Positions 46,563-58,308 of a stretch of 64,000 bases of DNA are shown in pieces. The notes below the pieces were generated by a model that was given only the letters and a program-made list of their open reading frames with translations, ran no database searches and had not been told where the DNA came from. Source of the stretch: Theristus sp. LFF4_11 (Eukaryota; Nematoda; Chromadorea; Monhysterida; Xyalidae); contig JASANC010005175.1 in the NCBI GenBank assembly GCA_030248135.1, positions 28,484 through 92,483 on the forward strand. The letters run 5' to 3'. Position numbers and translations under genes: made by a program. How positions within the stretch are numbered: position 1 is the first letter of the stretch; every line of letters begins with the position of its first letter.

Positions 46563-49500
46563 TCAGTGCGTGAGAGTACTGTTGTTATTATTACTGTTGC
46601 CGCCACTGCTATCAGAAGGAGCTGATTGAAGCATGATAATCAGATACGTAACGACCGTAGATGTGAGCTGGAAAACGAAAGAAAAAAAAACGTTTTGATT
46701 ATTTTAAAATAACGTTTCTCAGTCAGACTTCGCCAGACATTGAAGCAGATTATGTGAGCATGCGAGCGACATAAAATAATCGTTTTTCCTGTGATAGCGA
46801 GTGTGGTTCAATTCTCACAGGGCAACAAATGAATTTGCAAACGTACTCCAAGTACAGAGTTGCGGTCGATGACGAAGATGTCGAACACGGTGATGCCGAG
46901 GTTGGCGTGGCTGATTTGTTGCAGGAAAAGCAGCAGTTGAATCTATGTTGTTACTGATGTATGTGCTTATGTTTTGATGTTATTTTGTCAAATAATGCAA
47001 GTCATCAGACACATGCAGTGTTTATGTTTGATGCGGGAGGGAAACAGTGGGGCGGGGGGGGTCACACGTTGTTGTTGTTGTTGTTGTTGTTGTTGGGATT
47101 TTTAGGCGATGTTTTGAGCCAGGGCTAACCCAGAGAAGCGTACAGAAAGCCATTGAGTAGGGTGCCCATCGAGTTTTTCTGTCATTAAGTGCCTTATACA
47201 CCCCTCGGCGGGGCTCGATCCCCCGAGCGCACAGGCAATAGTCTGACGCACTACCACCAGGCCACGAGGGTGACGCGACGGTGTGGCATTATGTGGTCAT
47301 GCAGCAGCACGTCGAATGACGGAAAACCAAAAAAATAGCGCCTAGCGGCATGGGGTGGCATCAGCCACACGACGATGCCGAGGGGATATGCAGAAACGTG
47401 AGCTGGCGTGGTGAACCTTTGAGTCGGCCGCATGCCTGCTGGTGTATTCTGGCCATTGCAGGTCTTGTCGACTGCTGCTTGTTGCGAGACTTTGGCCCTG
47501 CAAACGTGGTAAACTTCATGAACGCAACTTGAAAGAAAACACCGTTCTGTTACTTGAAAGGAGCTTTCGAAACGTTCTGGTTTTGTCCATGTTTGAGTGA
47601 ACATTTTTTGGTAAATTGATCAACGTAATACGCTATATCCTATGCTTTCTGTGCAAACTCCTGTGCGATGCCTGCACAGTATTGCACAGCATAGACCGCG
47701 TGCACAAAAGTTTCACGCGTTGGGGAAAAGCCGGACACCAAACCAGACGCATGACGTCATCCGACGTCTTTCGTCAGCTACCGTAACCCAATTTTGAATT
47801 CCCGCGGATTCTGTGAAACGTTTTTCCTATCCCTGTGTGCAAAGGCATAGAGAACCGGGACCAAAATGAAAGATTGCATCATGTGACCACCAACCAATCA
47901 GCTGATTCCGTATATTTAGAGTTCGACTGTATCATGTCCATTCGCGAGCGAAGCGGAGCGCAGCGGACAGCGGATGAGACATAATATGCCCCGTCAGTCG
48001 CTCGCGCGTAAATTCCAAACTTACTTTGCCTCGCTCTGTGAACATAAAAGGAGCTGAGATTTTTTTCTGCGGCACACAGGCAGACAATCCACAGATACAC
48101 TGTGTGCACAAGAAATTTTTTCGTGGTGATCTTCTACACACGCTGTGTGCGTATTTTATCAATTCTGAAAGTGAAAAAAATTATTCTTGTTTACCCCTTT
48201 TTTTCGGCAATGTCATCAAATGTGTTCGCAGTTTCAGTGATATAAAGAAAATTCTGACTGCTATGAGAAAAACATTTTCTAGGGTAAAAATCTTCGGGAT
48301 TTTCAAATTTCGCATTCATTTTTTTCTCCGATGCTTCCCAAGGCTTTAAATTTAGCTTGTTTGTATAAAATTACAAAAAATGCTTATTTTGAGGTGTATT
48401 TGCGATTTCTGCGCGTGAAACAAACCGTTATTTGACAAATAAAACAATTTCTAGGGGTAACCAACAACGGAGAGTTTGAATTTGACCTTTATTTTTAAAA
48501 AAAGTCAAAGGAATAGCTGTTAAATAACCAAAGTCGTGACGATTTCGGGCGAATCGGCCGTGGAACTTGGCGAAATCGGTTCAAAAACAAAAAATGAGAA
48601 AGTGGTGTATTCCGGGGTAATTCAATGCGCTGATCACGGATTTTCGGTTAGTTTTCTTATGTGAGCAACTCTATGTATTGAATCGTGACGATTTTGGGCG
48701 AATCGGCCGTGGAAATTGGCGAAATCGGTCCCAAAACAAAAAATGAGAAACTGGTGTAGTCCGGGGTAATTCAATGCGCTGATTACGTATTTTGGATTAG
48801 TTTTCTTATGTGAGCACTCTACATACTGAATCGTGACGATTTTGGGCGAATCGGCCGTGGAAATTGGCGAAATCGGTCCAAAAACAAAAAATGAGAAAAC
48901 GGTGTTTTCCAGTATAATTCAATGCGCTGATTACGGATTTTGGGTTAGTTTTTTTATGTGAGCAACTCTAGATACTGAATCGTGACGATTTCGGGCGAAT
49001 CGGCCGTGGAATTTGGCGAAATCGGTCCAGAAACGAAAAACAAGAAAAGGGTGTTTCCCAGGGTAATTCAATACGGTGATCACGGATTTTGGGTTAGTTT
49101 TTTTATGTGAGCAACTCTAGATACTGAATCGTGACGATTTCGGGCGAACCGCCGTGGAAACTAGCGAAATCGGTCCAAATGCAAAAAAAACAAGAAAACT
49201 GTGTTGTCCATGGTAATTCATTGCGCCGATGACGGGTTTTGGGTCAGTTTTCTTATGTGAGCAATTCTAGGTACTAAATCGTGACGATGTCGGGCGAATC
49301 GGCCGTAGAAATAGCAAAGGCGAAATCGGCCCAAAAAACGAAAAATGAAAAACCTCAGTTATCCGGGGTTTAGAAGAATGTGTGACCAACGAGATGTGAA
49401 TTTGGTCCGACCTTCGGGACTTATTTAAAAGTCAGAATATTATCTAAAAATGCGGGAGACGCATATAAAAGGAGGAATATGGCTTTGTGTAAGCAGTGAG

Positions 49501-52256
49501 AGACTTGGCTCGACAACTCTTTTCAAGTCTCTGATGTGGTACACACGGATACAAGTACATAAGAGCCATATTTTTGCGCCGTTTATTCATTATTTCAGTT
49601 GCACATGTACTTTGTAGACAATTAAAACTTTAACATTTGCGGTATTTCGGGCATTTAACGACCACTAAAACCACTAAAATAACGATCAGACTTCCCAGAT
49701 CGCTGATACTGGTTTGCCCAGGACAAAGTTATCGCAGAGGCATTGGGGAACGCAAGGTCCCTTTTTATGGCAAAGGCAACGACTCACGGGACAGTTTATC
49801 CTGCCACTAGAGTTTGGCAAAAAGGGTGAAAATCAACGGAAGACAACACCTTTTTGTCGCTGGTGCTGGTGTCACACAGTGATACGTACGGTATGGCCGA
49901 ATAAATGAAACAGTCCATCAAGGCGAGATCAGCCGCAGACTAGGAGTTGTCTTTTTCAAAAAAGCCAACGTAATTCTTAATCATGTGTAGAAGGGATAAA
50001 AAATGAAAAGAAGAGCGCGGATAATCCATTAGTTAAAAAAACGCGTCAAATTTAGCACACAATGGGTTTCTGAACGTCTTTTTTCTTTCATTCAAAATTC
50101 GCGAGCTCCTTGCACCCTGAAAAAAAGCTGCCATGTTTAACTGGCCATACCGTACGTTAGCAACGATAAAACCATATGAAGCAATGTCTTGCAGTCTCTG
50201 ATTTTTCTATTTTTGCACAGAATTTTAACAGATTCTTGATTTACAGAAGTTCTGCACAGAATTTGCACAGAATTTCGCTCATGATGTGATTTCGGACTAA
50301 ACTGTAAAGGACAGTCAAAAAATAATTTTAAAACTTTTTTACGCTTTTCAGCAAAACAAACGCGGCGCAAAAATATTACTCTTATGTACTTGTATCCGTG
50401 TGTACCACATCAGAGACTTGAAAAGAGTTGTCGAGCCAAGTCTCTCACTGCTTACACAAAGCCATATTCCTCCTTTTGTATGCGTCTCCCGCATTTTTAG
50501 ATAATATAGAACTGTTGTGGGTTACAATGTACATGTACCTATGTGGTCAGGTTTGCGGTGACCACACGTGGTACACCACACCGTCGCACGATGCTCACCG
50601 ATTCAAAGAGCACAATCGCTGGGTAAGTGATCATGACGACGACTAGCACTTCTTGACTGAACCAAAACAGCAGTGGAATGATTTCGCTCCATTGTACCGC
50701 TCCATCTAGACTGCGCATCACTGTATACCTGTAGTAACAGGTCTAATTAACAAATGTTAACCACACTAAAAATACAGAGCTCAAAACAGTACACAAAAAC
50801 TAAATCGTATCAAAGAATAATTACATCAGCATGATAAGCAGTGCAACACTTGATGCCAACGCGAACAGGTGGAACAGCTTGTACATGTCGTTGATGACGT
50901 CCACAGCGGCCACGACCGTCTGGAATCGTTGCTGGCACTGGCGGATCCGAAAGATTGAGGCGCTTTTCTGAATTTTTATTGGCTAACAGACTAAATGATC
51001 AATTATAATTTATCAGTGAGAAAAAAACCACACCGACCATTTGCTGAACGACGTGCTCAAACTGTCGTACATAGACTGCCATCGAGAAGCAGTACAGATA
51101 ATAGACGGCCGCGAAATACAACAGCGACTGCAGGATGAACACGACGGCGACGGTGTTCAGGACGATTAGAAACGAGTGTCTGCGGTAATCGCCGAACGAC
51201 GGCATGTACGAGACGGTGAACACGTCGCAGTACGTGACCGCCAGCACGACCGTCGTTACGGTCAGCATCAGAACATCGAGCACGGTGCAGAAGAATGCGT
51301 GACGATCGACAACGCTCAAGTCAATGGCGCCTGCAACTGTGTTCGTTTATGTATCTGTTCTGTGTTGTCTCATTCTCTCATTCTCGTATTTTTGTCTAAA
51401 GCGGCATTCAAGAAGCAGTATTTAGTGACGCGTGTAGCTACTGTATGTGTTAAAACATAGCTACGCGTTCATTGAATACTCATTCATGAATGCGCCTAAA
51501 AGTGTCAAGAAAAGGCACATGGAAACAGGTTGCAATCCAGCAAGCTGGACACACACGTCTTGAACTGTGTTTACGCATGCGCACCAAAACATGTCGAAAA
51601 AATACTCAGGTTGACTCCATGAATCCTTGAGTTTTGTTTCAGGCTGACCAAACCTTCTCTCTCTCGAAAAAAAATACTGACCTTCACTGTTCAACGGTCC
51701 CATAATTGCGCAAATTCGCGAGAATTTCAGCGTCGAATAAATGTTGAAGCATTGCGCCATGAAACAGGTGACTGTCTGAAAAGCACACAACGTTGAAATG
51801 TCGGCATACAGAACAGGGAAAACAGGTGCCTGTGTTAGAAAGAAGCCAAACAGAGCAAGGAAACAAGAAAAAAAACCGTTGTGCGTAACTCGAAAAGCGA
51901 ACACTCACATACGCCAACGCCACAAAGATCAGCACCGTCTTCATGTGCAGATCGACGCGTCCGTGCTCGACCAGATCAAAGATCACACTGGCAAGCATGG
52001 CGCCATTGACGGACAGCACGAGCACGGCGTACACCAACAGCAGCCAGTTGGCGTCAGTTGACGAACTCGTCTGAATACAGTTGCCAAAGAGTCGACCGAC
52101 CCGGTGCACACGCTGAAACGCGTTCATCAACACCGCTGCACTGTTCGCTTCCGTGGTGTTGGCGTGCTTGTCGTTGTCATCATGACGGCTGGCCGTCTCG
52201 CGCAAACGGCGCAACAGCGTCGGTGTCATCGTGCTGCTGTTTGTGGTCGTCCACAT
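46563..52256 (-). CDS. Gustatory-receptor-family (7tm_7; LITE-1/GUR-type) seven-helix receptor
   Basis: Eight minus-strand exons with matching phases: 52256-51909, 51775-51682, 51330-51038, 50967-50825, 50728-50599, 47497-47417, 46942-46847 and 46667-46563 (TGA). They give about 429 residues, normal for the family. The sixth exon is the least certain. An upstream in-frame ATG at 52352 lies in repeat sequence, so I prefer 52256. Helices: WLLLVYAVLVLSVNGAML; TVLIFVALAYTVTCFMAQC; FCTVLDVLMLTVTTVVLAV; FLIVLNTVAVVFILQSLLYF; LFHLFALASSVALLIML; IIPLLFWFSQEVLVVVMITY; and the last helix STVVTYLIIMLQSA. The final TYLIIMLQ is the family signature (TYhhhhhQF) with the Phe changed to Ser. The segment before it (LLFLQQISHANLGITVFDIF) also fits. 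Members of this family sense light, peroxide or tastants in invertebrates; the stimulus here is unknown. Confidence 0.82.
47066..47275 (-). mobile_element. tRNA-derived SINE with (AAC)n tail
   Basis: On the minus strand there is a tRNA-like head (CCCTCGTGGCCTGGTGGTAG as A box region, GGGGGATCGAGCCCC as B box, closing GCCGAGGGG). A body follows (AAGGCACTTAATGACAG ... CTTTCTGTACGCTTCTCTGG), then (CAACAA)n of about ten units. The anticodon arm does not fold properly, so this is not a working tRNA. It lies in an intron of the Gr-family gene. Confidence 0.7.
48530..49345. repeat. About 148-bp tandem repeat, 5-6 units
   Basis: The block CGTGACGATTT(C/T)GGGCGAAT recurs near 48536, 48684, 48831, 48980, 49128 and 49277. 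Each is followed by CGGCCGTGGAA, GGCGAAATCGGTCC, GGTAATTCAATGCGCTGAT and TTATGTGAGCAACTCTA. Units are diverged by substitutions and small indels. It lies in the large intron of the Gr-family gene, about 95 bp from a TIR element. Confidence 0.85.
49439..50506. mobile_element. TIR element, about 150-bp inverted ends
   Basis: TATCTAAAAATGCGGGAGAC with GGAGGAATATGGCTTTGTGT and GACTTGGCTCGACAACTC at the left is matched by the inverse at the right (50360-50506). The interior of about 750 bp holds only a doubtful 64-codon open stretch (49714-49908). The same end (CCTCCTTTTATGTGCG) appears alone near 52370. It is probably non-autonomous and lies in the Gr-family gene's large intron. Confidence 0.75.
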
Positions 52257-52737
52257 GATTTCATGCCGGTCTTTCCCTTTCACAGGTTTTTTAGGAATCG
52301 TTGAAATCATGCCCATTCGCGAGCGAAGCGGACAGCGGATCGATGCAGGCATAATATTCCTCCTTTTATGTGCGTTCTCCCGCTTTTTTTAGATAATGAC
52401 AATAATGACAATTTTAGTCTATTTTGTTTTTCGCAATTTATTTTATTTTATTATGTTTTTGTTTTCATTTGTTTACGTCATGAAATGCATTAAAACAGTC
52501 ATTCCGGATCAAGAGGAAGCACTCCATGAAATCAATTTATTTCCTACAATGTAAATAGCGACACGCTCTTGTGTCACCCACCAGCAAAAACGAAGTGAAT
52601 TTCAGACACGTATCTTGTTGTGCCATATTTGTGTGGGCACTATTTTTTGGTAGCTACTCCACAATTGCATCACTAGCGAAAAAGTAGCCACGTTGCCAAT
52701 TGTGTGTATTGAATATCTGGCAATATCATCCATTCTT

Positions 52738-52835
52738 TTAGTTCTGCGACTCAGTGCGCGCATTAGATAGGATGAGAGAGTGTCGTGCTTTACGCGGGAA
52801 TTCAAAATTGGCGAAGCGATCCGAGTCCATTGGAC
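52738..52835 (-). repeat. Dispersed about 130-bp repeat, copy
   Basis: This minus-orientation copy (CTGCGACTCAGTGCGCGCAT, CGCGGGAATTCAAAATTGGC, GATCCGAGTCC) lies upstream of the Gr-family gene. The remainder of 52353-54060 is AT-rich with no supported exon. Confidence 0.6.
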
Positions 52836-54061
52836 ACGGCTGAGGAATCGCTAGGGCAATGAACAATTGCCGCGTCAAATCAGTCGCAGGACCGCTGGCA
52901 ACGCATGCGCGCTGGCAACTATTGCCATATTATTCAAGGCACACGTTGGCAGCGTGGCAACTTTTTTGCCAGTGATATTGATGTAAGCCAAAGCACAAGA
53001 GAACCATGGGGTTGGTTGTTAATTTTATTTGTGATACAAATGCAGTTTTATTTATTTGCACGCAATGTAACTGGAGATTCTAATTGCAAATTTTCAAAGT
53101 ATGTACCATGGGTACCATAAATGTATTGTACGTTTGTGACGGCTGACCGGTTTTGATGTGTTTTGATGCTTGATGCAATTACCACGATCACGCTTAAAAG
53201 TGTACCATGCTTAAAAGTGAACTGAAACACACACCATAGTTTGTCCATTAGCACGCATCATCTGTGTGCTGCTGTTATTCAAACATAATGTCAATGAAAC
53301 AAAAAACAACAAAAGAACGTTGAAATTCTTTTAAAAGTGTTCGAGATGTCTGATTTGGAGAGGGGGCAAAAATTTGACAGCTAAAAAACGGTTCACTTCT
53401 AGCTGGGTTAACCTGTCAAGATCTGAACAGAAAACATGAGTTTTTATTGAAAAACGACGAGCAATCAATTGATGCACTCATGTTGCTTCAGGCAAATTTT
53501 TTTATAAGTGTACTCATTCATTATGGATTGAAAAAAAATACTGGCCATTTCAAAATGTTAAAAAGTACTTTTATTGGTAGCGATGAGTTTATTGAAATGT
53601 TCCAAATGACTGTCGAGTGTTAGGATTTAGAACGAACTCAAGTACAATGTGCAGTCCATTCTTGTGACGGTTCCCTGTTTCCATAGCGACGGACAGGAAA
53701 ACCGAGGCATTTACTGAAAGTTGAACCAAACCGCGACTTCAACTCAATCTCTGATTTCTGTGAGATGTGGGTGGAGAAATATAAATTTTAGCTGCTTCTT
53801 TAATTTATTATGCTGCAATAAATTGGTTCGTTGATTTGTGCTTTTTGTCATTTTTGCCATTCTTGAAAAACCAACAAAGTTCACCGAAAACCATTTCCAA
53901 CCAAAACTTTCACCAAACAGTTTTGTTTGGCTACCAGTTTCGTTTTTTTGTTTGTCAACCACTCCAAACCAACCTGGTAAAATGGTAAAATGTTTGGAAA
54001 TAATTGTCAGTGATACAATGTATGAGTAACGCTGGATTACAACATGTTTTCGATTCGGCAG

Positions 54062-57000
54062 CCGATGAAAACCACGAAGCTCATATGAAGCCTCACCAGA
54101 GACTCCAGAAAGACACCTCAGATGAAATCGCATTGCGAAATCGACAAATCGGCGCTCATTTTCGTCGAATTTGGTCTCCGAAAGGTGAGTTTTTCATCAG
54201 CTTACCCCATTAAAGTCTTTTTTGAAGGAAACGCTTTCAGAACTAGCGATGTTTCACTTGCATGTCTGGCATGCAGGATTTCGGGGTCTTGTGGGTCGCT
54301 TTTACGGCACGCGGGTGTCGGGACATGACCTGCAACGCATCTATTCAGAAGCTTTTTTTGACACACAAAAACTGTCCAATAATATTGGCCATCGCTTGGC
54401 TCTTAATTCACAGGGAAAACAGAAAGTGAGACGCGCGATAACGCTAGTAAACGTTTTGAAACGCGCGGACACGCGCGGTAACGTTCCCTATACTTTGTGT
54501 GAAAACGTTATTTATTTATCAGGGACATCTCACAACGTTATTGCTAGTTATAAAGTTATCAGGGACATCTCACAACGTTATTGGGGTTGGGTATTTTGGT
54601 CAAAAATGGCTTCCGCATATGCAACTGTTGACACGTGGGCACCTTCTAACACAGTTAGAATTGATGGCAACCAAAAATACGCGCATTCTAGCTGTGGTAA
54701 TCGTTTACATAGTGTTGTAGGTCCAGATTTGTTTGTTAGTATCGATCTGCTGCAGTATTGCAATCAATTTTTCAGCCACAGTGGACAACAAGTCGCCGCG
54801 TTCCTTGTACACAAATCCAAGAGGTACAAGTTATTTTTTAACTTTATTTCTATCAAAAGGCCTAAAAAACGCCACTGCAGATAGATTTTACTAACTATAC
54901 TACTACACTACTTTTCTATTTACACATCTTACAACATGTGAATTAAAAAAAACTGTTGGGCGGTGCTATTGGAGTTGGATGCACTTCATATTCGCTTCCA
55001 ATTGAGGTCATGTGTTGTTGAAGTATGTACATTAGTGTTAACTGGTGTTTCGTCAAAAAAGTGTCAGTCCAACTATTGTTTACCAAACCGTGAGAACAGA
55101 ACAGTTCTCGCTCAGGAGACATTTCATTTTCTCAGCGATAAGTGTGGTGTGATGTGATTGCTCGTTCATTCACCGCCTACTATGTTTCAAGGGCTGCATT
55201 ATCGTCAAAAACACCGACCAATAATTCACTCACACTCAAGCGATCATCGCATCCGTTCGCAAAGTGTCTCATCACTGTCGAGCACAACAAACAACCGTGA
55301 GCAAAATACAATACCCTATGCTTGTTTAAACCTGTCGTCACTTTTTTAGAATATTATGGATTTATTCAAACGCGTCCGGACTAAAATGACGTCATTTACT
55401 TTAAAAACGCTCATTTGTCAAGTGCAGGCACTGTAATGTCAGTTTGGTGTGACTGATTCGACATTCACCATTTGTTTACGGGAAGAAATCGGCTAAACGG
55501 AAAGTCTGGTTTGCAGTGAAAGGCAAGCGCATGTTTGGCGGCACATGACGTCATTTCAGTGGGACACGTTTAAAAAATTAGGTCATACACACAAAAGCTC
55601 GTAAAAGAAGATAAAATTGGATTGCACGAAAACAATACACGTACAGTATTTAGCTACAATTGGGGTGTTTGATTTGTTATCTCACGAAACATGATGCATT
55701 AATTCGTTGTTCTTGCTGTAATTCACAGTTTCACATGTTTTCCACCACACGCGTTCTCATCGATTCCATTTCTCCAGCGAATGATACTGAGAAGAAAACG
55801 GCGACGAAACGAACAACGTGGAATCGTCACTCTCGCCATGATCTCAGCTCGTTCGATGTGTTTGATCGGCGTCATTTCGAGTTCTCGCAACCTCGCAAGC
55901 AGTTTCAGCCGCGTTTACTATTGATGAACTTTACGCCGTCAAAAGTCGCTAAAATGCGCGTCTATCAGGTGACTATTGTTGGTTTATTCGAACGTGTGTC
56001 GCGCCGAAAAACGATGTCATTTTTCAAAAACCGTGAATGATCATCGCGCAACACACAGGCGCCAGAGTTTCGGTTCACCAATTCGCGCATTTTTTTCAGC
56101 TGAATAGCCGATTAAGCCATGACAAACGTATGACGTCATTTTGCATGACGTCCTTTTGATTCGACACGTTTGAATAAATAAATAGTCTGAAGTTTTGTCA
56201 CTATTTTCAGTACTGTTCCGTTGAGTTGAGCGAGTTTAAAGCGTTGTTATTCGCAGGGACCCGCGCTTGGCTCGTCGGCGGACGGAACACGGATGAAGAC
56301 CAAATCGGAACAACGCGGCAAAGTTGGCCGAACGAAAGCAAAACAGTCACGTGATGTTGCTCATGAGTAAGTGTGCAAAAAATTTCATCCCATATGAATG
56401 TTTGGTTTGGAAAAATTCATGTTGCCTATCAATTGAAAACAGTATGTCGTGATAGTGTGAAAGACTTTTTAGCCCGAACAAGAAAACCGCCGCATTGGAT
56501 ATCAGTGAAAACCGTTACGACGCGTTTTTGCATGATCTGACGCAAGAGTTGGTCAACAAACGGACAACTGATAATGAGTGAGCTGCATATTTTTTGAAAA
56601 GTTCATTTTTTTTAAATTTTGAAACTTGAAGACAACGTGACGTTATATTTTTCAGTGAGATTCGCGGAATCGTTCACCAGAAAATATCCAACTATGCCGA
56701 TGTGCTGGATAAGGTGCGCAACCGGAGATTATTAATGTTTATTTATTAAAATTTATTACATGCGCCTTCAGTATTTTTTGAGTCCCAAATAAATTTATGC
56801 TTTTTTCACGTAAAATTTGGAACAATCTATCACGCAGTTTATGAATTCGTTCAGAAAGACATGCGTCGTCGCGTACGTGAGTTGTTTGGCGACGATCTCG
56901 TCAGCGTGACGTCATCATCCGATTCACAAATGTCCGGCAACGTCGACGAAGAAGCCGCCGATGAGCAGCAATCGTTGAGCAACACACCAACGGACGATGC

Positions 57001-58308
57001 CAGTGCAAGCTCATCATCGTCCTCTCGATCTTCAGAACTGGTATGGCGGTCAAAAGTGCATTCCTAGATTTGCAACAAAAGTTGAGTAGCTGCATTGTTT
57101 TTCATGAATGCAAAAAAGATTCAAAGTACCACAGATGGATCCGCTTTACTGATGCTTGCGCTGATGATGTTTCATGAATGCCTATTTGAAGCATTAACTA
57201 TAGCTAAGCGTCACGACTGTTTCATGAACGCGTCTATCATGTATTTTGTCGGTTTTCAACAACCAGCAAAAATTGGGAAAAAACTGTATTGCAGTCAGTG
57301 TCAAGCAACCACCGGTCGTACTCCGACGCGACGGTGACGATCGACGAAGAGAAGAACAGTGCCAACGAACCGGAGCAACGGAAACATCGGAGAAGCCATT
57401 CGAAATCTGCGAAAATCGTTGACGAAATACAGCCAGAAGCGACGATCATAAAGTTACACGACGACATTTCGGTGGACGAGCTTGACCTGAGCGCTGCTGA
57501 CATCGACAGCATCCTGTCGGGCGACATACGGCAGCTGGTGCACCGGTTGAATTCGACGTTTCTGAGTGGTGACAACAAGATACAACAACAACAAGAAAAA
57601 CTCCATGAACGATCGAGACGGCCATCGGATGACATGAATGCGCAGAAGAAGAACACCATTGAGAAGCGAACAACGCCCGATGCGAACAACGCCGACAATC
57701 AAAACGACAGCACCGACAATGACGTCTCGGAAATAGAGGAGTACCATGAGGTGCAACATCAACACCCACGAAATTCGCACCACTCCATGCAGCAGTCGGC
57801 GACAACAACTGATAACATGGAAAACAGTGATAATGATGCTGTGAATGCTCAAGAAGCTCCATTGCAACCGGTAGAGACAAACGAACAAGAGCGAACGCCG
57901 CCAGTGTGCGAACGAGCGATTGTGTCCGATTCGGACGCAACTGTTTCCAGCGTGAACTCGGTCGACTTCATACCGGTCGACAACGACGGCGCCGCTGTTG
58001 AGCCGCCTAGCGCCGCCGAGAGCGCGTTTGACTCATCCGAGCAAGCGTTTTACCCGAGCAACAAGCGCCATTCGATGCCAGCACATGATGATGAGGAGGA
58101 GGAGGGGGGAGTTGGTCGAGAAAACGAAAAAGCAACGTCGCCACCGGTTTCAGGATCGTCACACTCGCAGGAGCCGACCGTGTTGACGCCAACGCCGCCT
58201 CGTGACGTCATTCGAAAGAAACGCGAAAGCTTCCTCAGTCGTCTCGCGGCGTGCACTGCGAGAGCAACAACAACAACGGCAAAGCAACAGCGACAGCAGG
58301 ACACTTGA
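54062..58308 (+). CDS. SPATA7-like protein (5' end missing)
   Basis: Phase-consistent exons: 54062-54184, 55192-55296, 55778-55968, 56257-56366, 56473-56577, 56656-56713, 56855-57040 and 57295-58308 (TGA). The first coding exon was not found. The region QPRLLLMNFTPSKVAKMR resembles the basic TPAKRK segment of SPATA7. ENRYDAFLHDLTQELVNK, then IRGIVHQKISNYADVL and KDMRRRVRELFGDDL, resembles its conserved C-terminal block (FIEDVTDEIL ... KMRHLLHVLKVDL). In vertebrates SPATA7 acts at the photoreceptor connecting cilium. The rest is low-complexity: a Ser/Asp-rich segment and a 338-codon last exon rich in Gln, Asn, Glu and Ser with no fold I recognise. The exon chain is well supported; the family name rests on short motifs from memory. 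Confidence 0.6.
54222..54884 (+). other. Intronic 220-codon open stretch, unrecognised
   Basis: A long open frame lies inside the intron between exons 54062-54184 and 55192-55296. It contains a direct duplication of about 27 bp (TTATCAGGGACATCTCACAA at 54516 and again at 54559) and no motif I recognise. No donor or acceptor fits it into the surrounding gene in phase. It may be chance, an old transposon piece or a nested exon. Confidence 0.2.
55352..55588. mobile_element. TGACGTCA MITE, intronic copy
   Basis: It runs ATTATGGATTTATTCAAACG ... TGACGTCATTT ... TTCGACATTCACCATTTG ... CATGACGTCATTTCAGTGGG ... AATTAGGTCATA. It is nearly identical to 45320-45555 and lies within the intron between SPATA7-like exons 55192-55296 and 55778-55968, not at a donor. 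Confidence 0.75.
55970..56190. mobile_element. Diverged TGACGTCA MITE at a SPATA7-like donor
   Basis: Directly after the donor at 55969 comes TTGGTTTATTCGAACGTGTG (55979), and later TATGACGTCATTTTGCATGACG and CGACACGTTTGAATAAATAAA (ending near 56187). The ends and palindromes agree with the family, but the interior differs. A half copy of the same subtype lies near 60233. Confidence 0.55.

Noticed and set aside
47190..47275. Functional tRNA gene on the minus strand
   Set aside because: A and B boxes are present but the anticodon arm does not fold and a SINE body with AAC tail follows.
49714..49908. 64-codon frame inside the TIR element as a transposase remnant
   Set aside because: No DDE/D-type motif or helix-turn-helix pattern is visible.
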